Below are positions 43,007 through 51,171 of a stretch of 52,477 nucleotides of DNA, one piece after another. Position 1 is the first letter of the stretch. Every line of letters starts with the position of its first letter. A model generated the notes under the pieces. It was not told where the DNA came from, searched no databases, and was given only the letters and a program-made list of their open reading frames with translations. The stretch covers positions 1-52,477 of the forward strand of contig DXWL01000013.1 in NCBI GenBank assembly GCA_019416865.1, given 5' to 3'. This DNA is from Fusobacterium sp. GTDB taxonomy: Bacteria > Fusobacteriota > Fusobacteriia > Fusobacteriales > Fusobacteriaceae. A program made the position numbers and the translations under genes.

Positions 43007-44235
43007 TCTATCCCCTCTTCTTCTCTTCTGCTGTTATCTTCAAATACCAACCTGTCAAAAAGATTTAAAAGCTCTCTTGACGGCTCTATATCAGCATTAT
43101 TATTTGTAAATTTATAATATTTCACAAAAGCTTCTTTTATATTCTTTTCCATAGCATCATCTAAAACTTCAGCTGTTTCATAGCTGTTTCCTGTAAGTTT
43201 CAGATATATATCTACAACATTTTTGTTTTCTTTTATTTTTTTCACCTCTTGTGCTACAAGAGTTCTGTCAGAATTTATCTCAAGATATATCCATTCTCCG
43301 CTCTCTTTTTTATTTTCACATAAAACAAGAGCTTCTTCAATATTTTCACAAATATATTTTTTTATTGGTTTATAATTTGCAATATCAATCTCATCTATTT
43401 TCAGTTTTTCTCTTTCTACATCTGCTGTAAATATTTTTTTGCTATATCTGTTTTCAGATACACGATATTCTATTGGAGAGCCACTATAAAAAGCTTTATA
43501 TTTCATAAATTTCATAGGTTTATGAATATGCCCAAGAGCTGTATAATCTGAATTGGGCAGATCCGAAAGTTTTACTGTATATGCTCCTCCAAAATCCAAA
43601 CTTCCTTCACTTTCATCTCCCTCAATATTTGAAACAAAAATATGCCCCACAGCAATATATGGAATTTTATTATCCCAATATTTTTCCTTCACCTTATATA
43701 TTTTTCCTATTTTTTCACTGTAACTCATCTGTGAAATATTTTCAGAATCTTCTTCTATGTTTTTTATAATACTTTCTGCTTCCACATCACTTATGTAAGG
43801 AATAACAGATATAAAAGCTTTTTTCCCATTTATCTCTATGTTAAAACATCCTTCATGGGAATCTGTAACCTTTGCAGTTCCATATTCTCCCTCTGAAATT
43901 ATCTCCATAGGATTTTCAAAAATAATAACCCCATAATTTTTCTCAATATTTCTTGTAACAGTCATTCTTTTTCCGCTGTCATGGTTTCCTGCAACTATTA
44001 TTACAGCACATTTTTTTAAATTTCCCACTTTTTCTATAAAATCATAATAAATTTTTTCTGCTTCTATAGGAGGATTTGGACTGTCATAAATATCTCCAGC
44101 AACTATTAAAATATCTATTTCACTATTCTCTATAATATTTAAAAGGTCAGAAAGAAATTTCTTCTGCTCTTCTGTCCTGTCATAGCCATCAAGTTTTTTC
44201 CCTAAATGCCAATCTGATGTATGAAGTATTTTCAT
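43003..44235 (-). CDS. sbcD: exonuclease subunit SbcD (Mre11-like nuclease)
   Basis: Metallophosphoesterase nuclease subunit of SbcCD. The 410-residue length is normal. Phosphoesterase motifs are SDWHLGK (about 7-13), VAGDIYDSPNPP, VAGNHDSGKR, and the later GHI.V and LGHIHKPM. The C-terminal part carries the SbcC-contact and capping regions. ATG 44235 follows AGGAG. It is divergent from the thiamine operon; a TATAAT -10 at 44269-44274 (minus strand) could serve it. Confidence 0.95.
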   Translation of the reverse strand: MKILHTSDWHLGKKLDGYDRTEEQKKFLSDLLNIIENSEIDILIVAGDIYDSPNPPIEAEKIYYDFIEKVGNLKKCAVIIVAGNHDSGKRMTVTRNIEKNYGVIIFENPMEIISEGEYGTAKVTDSHEGCFNIEINGKKAFISVIPYISDVEAESIIKNIEEDSENISQMSYSEKIGKIYKVKEKYWDNKIPYIAVGHIFVSNIEGDESEGSLDFGGAYTVKLSDLPNSDYTALGHIHKPMKFMKYKAFYSGSPIEYRVSENRYSKKIFTADVEREKLKIDEIDIANYKPIKKYICENIEEALVLCENKKESGEWIYLEINSDRTLVAQEVKKIKENKNVVDIYLKLTGNSYETAEVLDDAMEKNIKEAFVKYYKFTNNNADIEPSRELLNLFDRLVFEDNSRREEEGIE

Positions 44236-44292
44236 AATTTCACTCCTATTTTTATTTTTATTAATTTTATTATAACATTTTTTATTTATTTA

Positions 44293-44321
44293 TTGCTTAT
44301 AATTTTGATTTATGCTATATT
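44293..44321 (+). promoter_or_regulatory. promoter of the thiamine salvage operon
   Basis: Plus strand: TTGCTT (44293-44298), 17-base spacer, TATATT (44316-44321). Transcription would start about 44328, just upstream of the riboswitch. Confidence 0.5.
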
Positions 44322-44345
44322 AATATTACAATATATATTGATAGT

Positions 44346-44421
44346 AGCTGCTAGGGGTGCTTTTTGCTGAGATTTTACCCTTAGAACCTGCTTCCGGATA
44401 ATACCGGCGAAGGGAAGTGGC
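44346..44421 (+). ncRNA. TPP riboswitch (THI element)
   Basis: The conserved THI-box pieces are present in order: AGGGGTGC (44353-44360), GCTGAGA (44366-44372), ACCCTTAGAACCTG (44377-44390), CCGG...CCGG stem, then CGAAGGGAAGTGG (44408-44420). It binds thiamine pyrophosphate. Placed before tenA-thiZXY and followed by an intrinsic terminator, it should switch transcription off when TPP is plentiful. Confidence 0.96.
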
Positions 44422-44440
44422 AAAAAGTTTAAATTTGTTT

Positions 44441-44476
44441 GTCATTTTCTGTTAAAAGAAAATGACTTTTTTTATT
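44441..44476 (+). terminator. expression-platform terminator of the TPP riboswitch
   Basis: GTCATTTTCT (44441-44450) pairs with AGAAAATGAC (44457-44466) around a 6-base loop, followed by seven T. It ends just before the AGGAGG of tenA, so premature termination is the likely control mode. Confidence 0.88.
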
Positions 44477-44489
44477 TTAAGGAGGATTT

Positions 44490-45146
44490 ATGTTATTTAC
44501 TGATGTACTTTACGAAAATGTAAAGGAGCTTTGGACAAGTTTTTATTCTCATCCATTTGTTGATGGAATAGGAAGCGGAAAACTTGATAAGGAAAAATTT
44601 AAATTCTATATGATTCAAGATTATCTATATCTGCTTGACTATGCTAAAGTTTATTCTCTTGGAGCAATAAAAAGCACAGATGAGGAAACAATGGCAAAAT
44701 TTTCAAGTCTTGCTGATGGAATCTTAAATACAGAGATGTCAATACACAGAAACTATATGAAAAAACTTGGAATTACAAATGAAGAGATTGTTAATACAAA
44801 AATGTCATTAGCTAATATTTCTTATACTCATTATATGCTTGCCGTTTCTTATGCAGGAGGAGTGGCAGAAGTGGCAGTATCTCTTCTTTCATGTTTATGG
44901 AGCTATGAACTTATCGGAAAACATCTTTATAATAAATATGGTATCCAAGATAATTTCTATGCTGATTGGATAAAAGGGTATATCTCTGATGATTACCACC
45001 AATTAAATGAATGGCTTCTTGCTCTTGTAAACAAATATGCTGAAGGAATCTCTGAAGAGAGAAAAGAAAAACTTATAGATATTTTTGTAAACACAAGCAG
45101 ATATGAAGGACTTTTTTGGGATATGTCCTATAAAGGAGAAATGTAG
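44490..45146 (+). CDS. tenA: TenA family aminopyrimidine aminohydrolase / thiaminase II
   Basis: TenA hydrolyses aminopyrimidine breakdown products of thiamine to hydroxymethylpyrimidine (HMP), a cytosolic salvage step. The 218-residue length is normal. The SCLWSYELIGKHL segment has the expected catalytic Cys, DYLYLLDYAKVYSLG the substrate-contact Asp and Tyr, and YEGLFWDMSY the conserved C-terminal Glu. It is the first gene after the TPP riboswitch, and its stop codon is followed directly by the ATG of the ABC ATPase gene. This fits import of a base-degraded thiamine product followed by hydrolysis. Confidence 0.94.
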   Translation: MLFTDVLYENVKELWTSFYSHPFVDGIGSGKLDKEKFKFYMIQDYLYLLDYAKVYSLGAIKSTDEETMAKFSSLADGILNTEMSIHRNYMKKLGITNEEIVNTKMSLANISYTHYMLAVSYAGGVAEVAVSLLSCLWSYELIGKHLYNKYGIQDNFYADWIKGYISDDYHQLNEWLLALVNKYAEGISEERKEKLIDIFVNTSRYEGLFWDMSYKGEM

Positions 45147-45851
45147 ATGAAAGTTTTAGAGGTGAAAAATATATCTTTCACTTATAAAGGAGAGGGTATC
45201 CTTATAGACAATATATCTTTTTCACTGGAAAAAAACGAGTTTCTTTCTATTGTAGGAAGCAGTGGATGTGGAAAATCTACAATTATAAAACTTATTGCAG
45301 GAATAGAAAAAGCTGGTACAGGAAATATAAGCGGACTTTCAACAGGATATATGCCTCAAAAAGATTTGCTTCTTCCTTGGAGAACTGTTCTTGAAAATAT
45401 TCTTCTCCCTGTAGAACTTGATAAAAAATCTCTTGCTGAGGGAAAAGAAAAAGCTGAAGAATATCTTAAAAAACTTAATCTCTATGAATATAAAGATAAG
45501 CTTCCTCATGAGCTTTCAGGAGGAATGAGGCAGAGAGTTTCTTTTTTGAGAACTCTTCTTACAGAAGCAGATATTCTGCTTCTTGATGAGCCTTTTTCTG
45601 CTCTTGATGCAATTACAAAAGAGTATCTTCAAAAATGGCTTCTTGATACTTTAAAAGAATTTAATAAAAGTATTGTTTTTATCACACATGATATCAATGA
45701 AGCTCTATATCTTTCTGACAGGATTTTAGTTTGTGAAAACAAACCATTAAAATCTTTCAAAGAATTTATCGTTCCAAAAGATAAAAATAATATTGAAGAA
45801 CTTGCAGAGATGAAAAAAGATATTCTTCATATTATAAGAGGTGAAAACTAA
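45147..45851 (+). CDS. thiZ: thiamine-precursor ABC transporter, ATP-binding protein
   Basis: A 234-residue ATPase of the nitrate/taurine/ThiZ group. Walker A is GSSGCGKST (about 37-45), the Q-loop GYMPQKDLLLPWRT, signature LSGGMRQR, Walker B ILLLDEPF and switch His FITHDIN. With the permease and binding protein it would import formylaminopyrimidine or HMP; specificity rests on the riboswitch, tenA and the THI5-like binding protein. The gene starts with no gap after tenA and overlaps thiX by one base. Confidence 0.9.
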   Translation: MKVLEVKNISFTYKGEGILIDNISFSLEKNEFLSIVGSSGCGKSTIIKLIAGIEKAGTGNISGLSTGYMPQKDLLLPWRTVLENILLPVELDKKSLAEGKEKAEEYLKKLNLYEYKDKLPHELSGGMRQRVSFLRTLLTEADILLLDEPFSALDAITKEYLQKWLLDTLKEFNKSIVFITHDINEALYLSDRILVCENKPLKSFKEFIVPKDKNNIEELAEMKKDILHIIRGEN

Positions 45852-46591
45852 TGAAAAAACCTTCACCGGCTCTAATATCAACTGCTCTGTTTTTTCTTGT
45901 ATGGGAAATTTTTGCAAGATATTTAGGGCTTCTGTTTATTCTGCCATGGCCTACGGCAATAATAAAAAAAATATGGGATTTAAAAATCCCTCTTTTTAAA
46001 TATCATCTTCCTGCAACGCTTGAAGTAGCTGTAATATCAATTCTATTTTCATTGGTGTTGGGAGGAGTTTTAGCCATTATTATGGATAAAAATGAATATA
46101 TTGAAGAGTGTATTTATCCTATTATTGTTACAACACAAACAATACCTATAACTGCACTTGCCCCTATATTTATTTTGTGGTTTGGCTATACAATATGGAG
46201 TAAAATTTTAGTTTCTGTTCTCGTGGCATTTTTTCCAATTACAATAACTCTTCACGATGGACTGAAATCTACAAAAAACGAATATATTGAGCTTTTTAAA
46301 AGTATGAATGCTTCTGACTGGGATATCTTTATGAAACTTAAAGTACCTACAGCTCTGCCTTACTTTTTTTCTTCTCTGAAAATATCTATCCCTCTTGTAC
46401 TTATTGGTGCTGCCATAGGGGAATGGCTTGGTGCAAATGCTGGGCTTGGATATTTCAGTAAAAGAATGATGACACAGCTTGACGGAGCAGGGGTATTTGC
46501 TCCCATTGTACTTATCTCAGTTATAGCTATTGCTTTTGTACAACTTATCTCTATTCTTGAAAAGAAAATTTTAGTATGGAGAAAAAATTAA
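45851..46591 (+). CDS. thiX: thiamine-precursor ABC transporter, permease
   Basis: A 246-residue inner-membrane permease (BPD_transp_1 family) with about six membrane segments. The EAA loop ELFKSMNASDWDIFMKLKVPTALPYFFSSLKI (about 145-176) with the G....F.K...P pattern contacts the ATPase. Its ATG overlaps the thiZ stop (TAATG), indicating coupled translation. Confidence 0.9.
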   Translation: MKKPSPALISTALFFLVWEIFARYLGLLFILPWPTAIIKKIWDLKIPLFKYHLPATLEVAVISILFSLVLGGVLAIIMDKNEYIEECIYPIIVTTQTIPITALAPIFILWFGYTIWSKILVSVLVAFFPITITLHDGLKSTKNEYIELFKSMNASDWDIFMKLKVPTALPYFFSSLKISIPLVLIGAAIGEWLGANAGLGYFSKRMMTQLDGAGVFAPIVLISVIAIAFVQLISILEKKILVWRKN

Positions 46592-46625
46592 CTTATTAAT
46601 CTAAATTAATCTTGGAGGATTTTAA

Positions 46626-47639
46626 ATGAATTTTAAAAAAATAAAATATATATTTTTAGCAATTCTTACTCTATTTATACTTGGATGTGGAGGGGAAAAA
46701 CAACCTGCTCAAACTGAAAAAAAACTTGATACTGTTGATGTTGTACTTGACTGGTATCCAAATGCTATTCACTGTTTCCTATACAATGCCATTGAAAAAG
46801 GATATTTTGAAGAAGAGGGAATAAAAGTAAATATTCATTTCCCTTCAAATGCTTCTGACCCTATGGCTCTTCCTGCTGCCAAAAAAGCAGATATAGGAAT
46901 TTATTATCTTCACCATCTTGTTATGGCAAGAGCAAATGAAAATATTCCAATTAAATCAATTGGAGCAATTACCCAAAAACCTTTGAATGTTATTATCTCT
47001 CTTAAAGAAAATAATATTACAAGAGCTAGAGATCTTGAAGGAAAACTTGTAGGATATTCTGGAGGGCCTCTTACAGAGGAAAGTCTTAAAGCTATGGTTG
47101 AATATGATGGAGGAGATCCTTCAAAAGTTCAGGTTATGGATGTTGGATTTGAACTTCTTACTTCTATGATTACAAAACAAGTTGATGCAACAAACGGAGG
47201 ACTTGTAAACCACGAAGTTCCTGTTATGATAGAAAAAGGATTTGATGTAAACTATTTCTACTGCACAGAGTTTGGAATGCCTAACTATTATGAAGAAATT
47301 TTTGTAGCAAACGATGAGTTAATAAAAGAAAGAAAAGATGTTTATGTAAGATTTTTAAAAGCTGCTAACAAAGGATTTAAAGATATGATGAACGATCCTG
47401 AAGGTTCTCTTGATATCCTTCTTGCAAAACAAGAAGCTGACCAGTTCCCTCTTAGCAGAAATGTTGAAACTCAAAGTATAAATATCCTTCTTCCTATAAT
47501 GAAAGAGGAAGGTGTACCATTCTTACATCAAGAAGCTTCTGTATGGGGAGAAAATATCGATTGGCTGTATGACCATAAGATTATTAATAAAAAAATTGCT
47601 CCTGAAGAGATGTTTGTAAATCTTTATGAGGAAGAATAA
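46626..47639 (+). CDS. thiY: thiamine-precursor ABC transporter, substrate-binding lipoprotein
   Basis: A 337-residue NMT1/THI5-like binding protein. Signal peptide with lipobox (FILGCGGE, Cys 21). The VVLDWYPNAIHCFLYNAIEKGYFEEEGI start is typical of ThiY, which binds N-formyl-4-amino-5-aminomethyl-2-methylpyrimidine in Bacillus (family knowledge). The mature protein begins with a short linker and shows the two-lobe fold pattern. GGAGG lies before the ATG, 34 bases after thiX. A terminator follows. Confidence 0.92.
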   Translation: MNFKKIKYIFLAILTLFILGCGGEKQPAQTEKKLDTVDVVLDWYPNAIHCFLYNAIEKGYFEEEGIKVNIHFPSNASDPMALPAAKKADIGIYYLHHLVMARANENIPIKSIGAITQKPLNVIISLKENNITRARDLEGKLVGYSGGPLTEESLKAMVEYDGGDPSKVQVMDVGFELLTSMITKQVDATNGGLVNHEVPVMIEKGFDVNYFYCTEFGMPNYYEEIFVANDELIKERKDVYVRFLKAANKGFKDMMNDPEGSLDILLAKQEADQFPLSRNVETQSINILLPIMKEEGVPFLHQEASVWGENIDWLYDHKIINKKIAPEEMFVNLYEEE

Positions 47640-47655
47640 AAATAATATTTAATTT

Positions 47656-47696
47656 AAAAACTGCCTGACAATAAGTATCGGGCAGTTTATTTTTTA
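47656..47696 (+). terminator. terminator of the thiamine operon, probably bidirectional
   Basis: AAACTGCC (47658-47665) pairs with GGCAGTTT (47681-47688) and a T-rich run follows. The A-rich sequence on its left side allows it to work also for the convergent DUF4143 ATPase gene. Confidence 0.85.
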
Positions 47697-48989
47697 TCAG
47701 ATACAAAATACCGCATATAAAGGTACACTTTTTATTCCATTTTCAAATCCAAAATTTTTCCCTGAAATTCTTATTGAATATTTTGGAGAATATTTTTTTA
47801 TATAATTATTAAGACTTGTTGCTCTCACATGCTCTGCACTTTTTACCTCTACAGGAATAATATTTCCCTCTTTATCTTGAATTATAAAATCTATTTCCAA
47901 GGTTTGATTTTTTTCAAAATAATAAGGAGTATAATTATTAGCTGCCATTGCTGAACAAACATAATTTTCTGTCAAAGCTCCTTTAAAATCAGAGAATTTA
48001 TCATTACCATATAAAATTATATTTGCAGGTATCTCAAATTTAGAGCACAACAAACCTGTATCAGCTAAATATATTTTAAATGATGAAGGCTCAGAATATG
48101 CTTTCAATGGAAGTTTTCCCTCTGTAACTTTAATACATTTATTAATTACTCCTGAAGATAACAACCATTCAATAGGAACTTCATATTCATTTGCTCTTGC
48201 TCCTGATTTTATAACTTTGTACTGAAATTTTTTATTTTCTTTTGCAAGTTGAGCAGGAATACTGTTAAAAGTATTCATTATCTTTACTGTTTCATAAGGA
48301 GCTGCATATTTTGCCATATCAGCTATATATGAATCATTTAAATTTTTCTGTGATGAATATATATAATCAAAATTTTCTGTTTCTATATAATCTAATACAA
48401 CCCTAGGCATTCCTCCAATAACCAAATATTTTTTATAATATTCCATTGCTCTATCGTGAAGAGAAAATTCTTCATTTGTGCTAAAATGCTTTCTTATCAT
48501 TTTAGATAATTCATTTTCTTCTAATGCCCATAAAAATTCTTCAAAATCCATGGGATACATCCTAAGCATTTCAACTTTTCCAACAGGAAAAGAATAATTT
48601 TGTCTGTTTATAGCAATTCCCAATAAACTTCCTGCACAAATAATATCATAATCAGGTTTTTCTTCATAAAAATATTTTAAAGATGTAAGAGCTTTTTCAC
48701 AAGCTTGAATTTCATCAAAAATAATAAGAGTGTCTTTTTCTAAAATAGTATTACCTGAAAATACTGAAAGCTCTTTTATAATTCTTTCAGGGTTTAAATC
48801 TTTTTCAAAAATTTTAGCCAAATCTTTTGCATTTTCAAAATTGAAATATACTGTATTTTTATAATTTTCTTTCCCAAAAGAAAAAGCTATATAAGTTTTT
48901 CCAACCTGTCTTGCTCCATCTATTATAAGAGGTTTATGATTTTTTCTATTTTTCCATTCCAATAATTTTTCTTCTATTTTTCTTTCCAT
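47697..48989 (-). CDS. AAA ATPase with DUF4143 domain
   Basis: A 430-residue protein of the common AAA_14/DUF4143 family. Walker A is GARQVGKT (about 25-32), Walker B TLIIFDEIQ, and the C-terminal DUF4143 domain (about 200-370) ends in the DFIIQDKEGNIIPVEVKSA segment, a PD-(D/E)XK-like motif. The role of the family is unknown, although many copies occur in anaerobes and archaea, sometimes near mobile genes. It is a stand-alone gene between two terminators, with its own extended -10 (TGATATAAT, minus strand, 49028-49036) about 40 bases upstream. Ribosome site AGAGGTG. Confidence 0.88.
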   Translation of the reverse strand: MERKIEEKLLEWKNRKNHKPLIIDGARQVGKTYIAFSFGKENYKNTVYFNFENAKDLAKIFEKDLNPERIIKELSVFSGNTILEKDTLIIFDEIQACEKALTSLKYFYEEKPDYDIICAGSLLGIAINRQNYSFPVGKVEMLRMYPMDFEEFLWALEENELSKMIRKHFSTNEEFSLHDRAMEYYKKYLVIGGMPRVVLDYIETENFDYIYSSQKNLNDSYIADMAKYAAPYETVKIMNTFNSIPAQLAKENKKFQYKVIKSGARANEYEVPIEWLLSSGVINKCIKVTEGKLPLKAYSEPSSFKIYLADTGLLCSKFEIPANIILYGNDKFSDFKGALTENYVCSAMAANNYTPYYFEKNQTLEIDFIIQDKEGNIIPVEVKSAEHVRATSLNNYIKKYSPKYSIRISGKNFGFENGIKSVPLYAVFCI

Positions 48990-49059
48990 CTGTATTCACC
49001 TCTTAAAAAATATTTTTTATATACATTATTATATCATAAAAAATGTATTGTAACTGCAT

Positions 49060-49104
49060 TTTTTAATAAAAAATCCTGACTTTAAATTATAAAAATCAGG
49101 ATTT
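49060..49104 (-). terminator. terminator of the surface-glycan operon
   Basis: AAATCCTGA (49071-49079) pairs with TCAGGATTT (49096-49104); on the minus strand it continues into a U-rich run. It lies just past the NeuB-type gene, so that gene is the last of its operon. Confidence 0.85.
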
Positions 49105-49110
49105 CATTTA

Positions 49111-49980
49111 TTATTTTTTAAACTTTAGTTTATCTCTTTGTACTTTTTCTATTGGTAATATATCTTCCGATTTATAAGTTAATGCTTTTTCTACTACTCT
49201 TAAATCTCTTACAAGTTTTCTTAATCCATCTGGCTCTAAAGAAGCTGCATGGTCTGTTCCTTTCCAAGTTCTGTCTAAAGTATAATGTCTTTCTATTACT
49301 GTTGCTCCTAAAGTATAAGCTGCAATATCTATCGCTATCCCTTTATGATGTCCTGAAAATCCTATTTCTTTTACTCTGTTTCCATATTTTTCTTTAAAAT
49401 TATTTATTTCTAGTAAACAAACATCTTCTGCTGGAACTGGATAACCTGAAGTACATACATATAAAACTACATCTTGATTTCTTTTATTTTTTTCAAAAAA
49501 TTGTATCATCTCTTCACATTCTTCTTTTGATGTCATTCCTGTTGACACATGGATTTCTCCTGAATAATTATCACATAAATATTGAAGCATTTCATAGTTA
49601 TTATTACATGCTGAAGGTATTTTTATCATTTTAGGATTTAATTCTGTAATTTCTTTTGCTGATGTTAAATCCCATACAGATGTACTGTATTCTATTCCTA
49701 TTTCATTGCAATAATCCATAAGTTCTCTATTTTGTTCTTTTGTAAATTCTAATGCTTCTCTATGTGCTAAATAAGTATCTCCGTATGAGTTTATTGGGTT
49801 AGGATGTGGAGCATAGTATTGTTCTGGTTTCAATGTTGCCCAATATTTATTATCTCTTTTTTGAAATTTAACAGCATCTGCATTACAAAATATTTTTGCA
49901 ATTTTTATTAGTTCTTTTGCTGTTTCCATATTTCCCATATGATTACATCCTATTTCTGCTATAACTTTTGCTCTTTTCAT
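49111..49980 (-). CDS. N-acetylneuraminate synthase-like (NeuB) nonulosonate synthase, short form
   Basis: NeuB-type enzymes condense phosphoenolpyruvate with an N-acylmannosamine or related sugar to form sialic, legionaminic or pseudaminic acid. The 289-residue TIM barrel has AEIGCNHMGN (about 8-17), DAVKFQKR (PEP/metal region), STGM, GFSGHHKGI and the ERHYTLDRTWKGTDHAASLEP segment near the C-terminus. It stops at about residue 289 and lacks the SAF (antifreeze-like) domain of the usual 340-350-residue NeuB. It is the third of three genes, 15 bases after the cytidylyltransferase fusion. The exact sugar cannot be decided. Confidence 0.85.
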   Translation of the reverse strand: MKRAKVIAEIGCNHMGNMETAKELIKIAKIFCNADAVKFQKRDNKYWATLKPEQYYAPHPNPINSYGDTYLAHREALEFTKEQNRELMDYCNEIGIEYSTSVWDLTSAKEITELNPKMIKIPSACNNNYEMLQYLCDNYSGEIHVSTGMTSKEECEEMIQFFEKNKRNQDVVLYVCTSGYPVPAEDVCLLEINNFKEKYGNRVKEIGFSGHHKGIAIDIAAYTLGATVIERHYTLDRTWKGTDHAASLEPDGLRKLVRDLRVVEKALTYKSEDILPIEKVQRDKLKFKK

Positions 49981-49995
49981 TTCTTTCTCCTTAAT

Positions 49996-51156
49996 TTATA
50001 AATTTTTATTATACTTGATTATAAAATTAACTGCTTCTCTTATTGCCCCGTTACCACCAAAAGAATTTAAAACTAAATCTGCTTTTAATTTATTATCTAA
50101 AACTGCATTTTGAGGTACTATTCCCCATTTAACAGAACAAATATTTGATAAATCATTAATATCATCACCAATATAAGCTATTTCATTTCTGCTTAAATTA
50201 TTTTCCAACATAATTTTTTCTAGGAAACTATATTTATCTCTTACTCCTAAGTAAGTTTCTGATATTTTTAATTTGTTCATTCTATTTTTTACTATTTCAG
50301 AATTTTCAGATGTCATTACTGCAGCATTTATTCCCTCTTCTCTTAAAAGTTCCAATCCCATTCCATCTATTAATGAAAATTCTTTTGAAATTTCTTTTTC
50401 TGTTCCTGTTGCTACACAGCCATTTGTGAATACTCCATCAACATCTAAAACTAACAGTTTAATTTTTTTACTTCCTTTTTTAAATTTATTAAGTCTGTTT
50501 TCAAGAAGTTTCTCCATAATAACCCAATCTTCTTTTTCATCTATTTCTGTTAGAGTATCTTCAGGCATTTTTACAACAGCAACCTTTTTTCCTATTCTTA
50601 TTCCACTTTCTAAAAACTGCTCTTTTGTTGTAGTATAAACTGCTCCATTTTCTACTAATAATCCTTTAAAATCTTGTCTTCTTGGACGATTATTAAAATC
50701 ATAATTTATACTTTCTCCATTTTCGTTCCAAATAAATCTCATAGTATTTACTACTGTAAGTGCTGAATCATAATTTTCATTTATAATTTTATCCAAACAA
50801 TTGTTTATATCTTCTCTTGATGTTAAAGGAGAAGTTGCTTGAAGCAGACATAAAATATCAAAGTTATAATTTATTCTTTCAGCAAATTCTTTCATTCCCA
50901 TTTCTGTACTTGCTGTATCTGTTGCACTTTCTTTGCTTCTTAACATTATTTCTACTTTGTCTGTCCAAATATATTCTTTTTTTACAAAATCAATTATATC
51001 TTCATCATCTGTAAAAATATATATTTTATCTAAATTACTGAATATAGCTTCTCCAAGTGTCCAAGAAAATAAAGGACGACCTAAAAGTTTCTTTTTATTT
51101 TTTCCAGGAATTCCTTTAGAACCTGCTCTTAATGGAATTATTGCTATTTTTTTCAT
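49996..51156 (-). CDS. CMP-N-acylneuraminate cytidylyltransferase fused to a HAD (KdsC-like) phosphatase
   Basis: A 386-residue bifunctional protein. The N-terminal part (about 1-222) is a NeuA-type CMP-sugar synthetase: IIPLRAGSKGIPGKN, LLQATSPLTSREDI and NGAVYTTTKEQF. The C-terminal part (about 230-386) is a HAD phosphatase: LLVLDVDGVFTNG with the nucleophile/acid Asp pair, TSEN and YIGDDINDL, resembling KdsC or the phosphatase of sialic-acid-type 9-phosphates. The same fusion order occurs in animal CMP-sialate synthetases and some bacteria. A phosphatase next to NeuB suggests a phosphorylated nonulosonate intermediate. The start is ATG 51156 with GGAGG five bases before it; the TTG four codons upstream lies in that site. 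Confidence 0.88.
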   Translation of the reverse strand: MKKIAIIPLRAGSKGIPGKNKKKLLGRPLFSWTLGEAIFSNLDKIYIFTDDEDIIDFVKKEYIWTDKVEIMLRSKESATDTASTEMGMKEFAERINYNFDILCLLQATSPLTSREDINNCLDKIINENYDSALTVVNTMRFIWNENGESINYDFNNRPRRQDFKGLLVENGAVYTTTKEQFLESGIRIGKKVAVVKMPEDTLTEIDEKEDWVIMEKLLENRLNKFKKGSKKIKLLVLDVDGVFTNGCVATGTEKEISKEFSLIDGMGLELLREEGINAAVMTSENSEIVKNRMNKLKISETYLGVRDKYSFLEKIMLENNLSRNEIAYIGDDINDLSNICSVKWGIVPQNAVLDNKLKADLVLNSFGGNGAIREAVNFIIKYNKNL

Positions 51157-51171
51157 TTTTGCCTCCAAAAT

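Noticed and set aside
47697..48989. DUF4143 ATPase as a defence-system gene
   Set aside because: It stands alone between terminators with no partner nuclease, helicase or toxin gene; the family is common and of unknown role.
49996..51156. KdsB-KdsC fusion for Kdo activation
   Set aside because: A separate, typical kdsB is present at 37.6-38.3 kb, and the N-terminal half has NeuA-type motifs and lies beside a NeuB-type gene.
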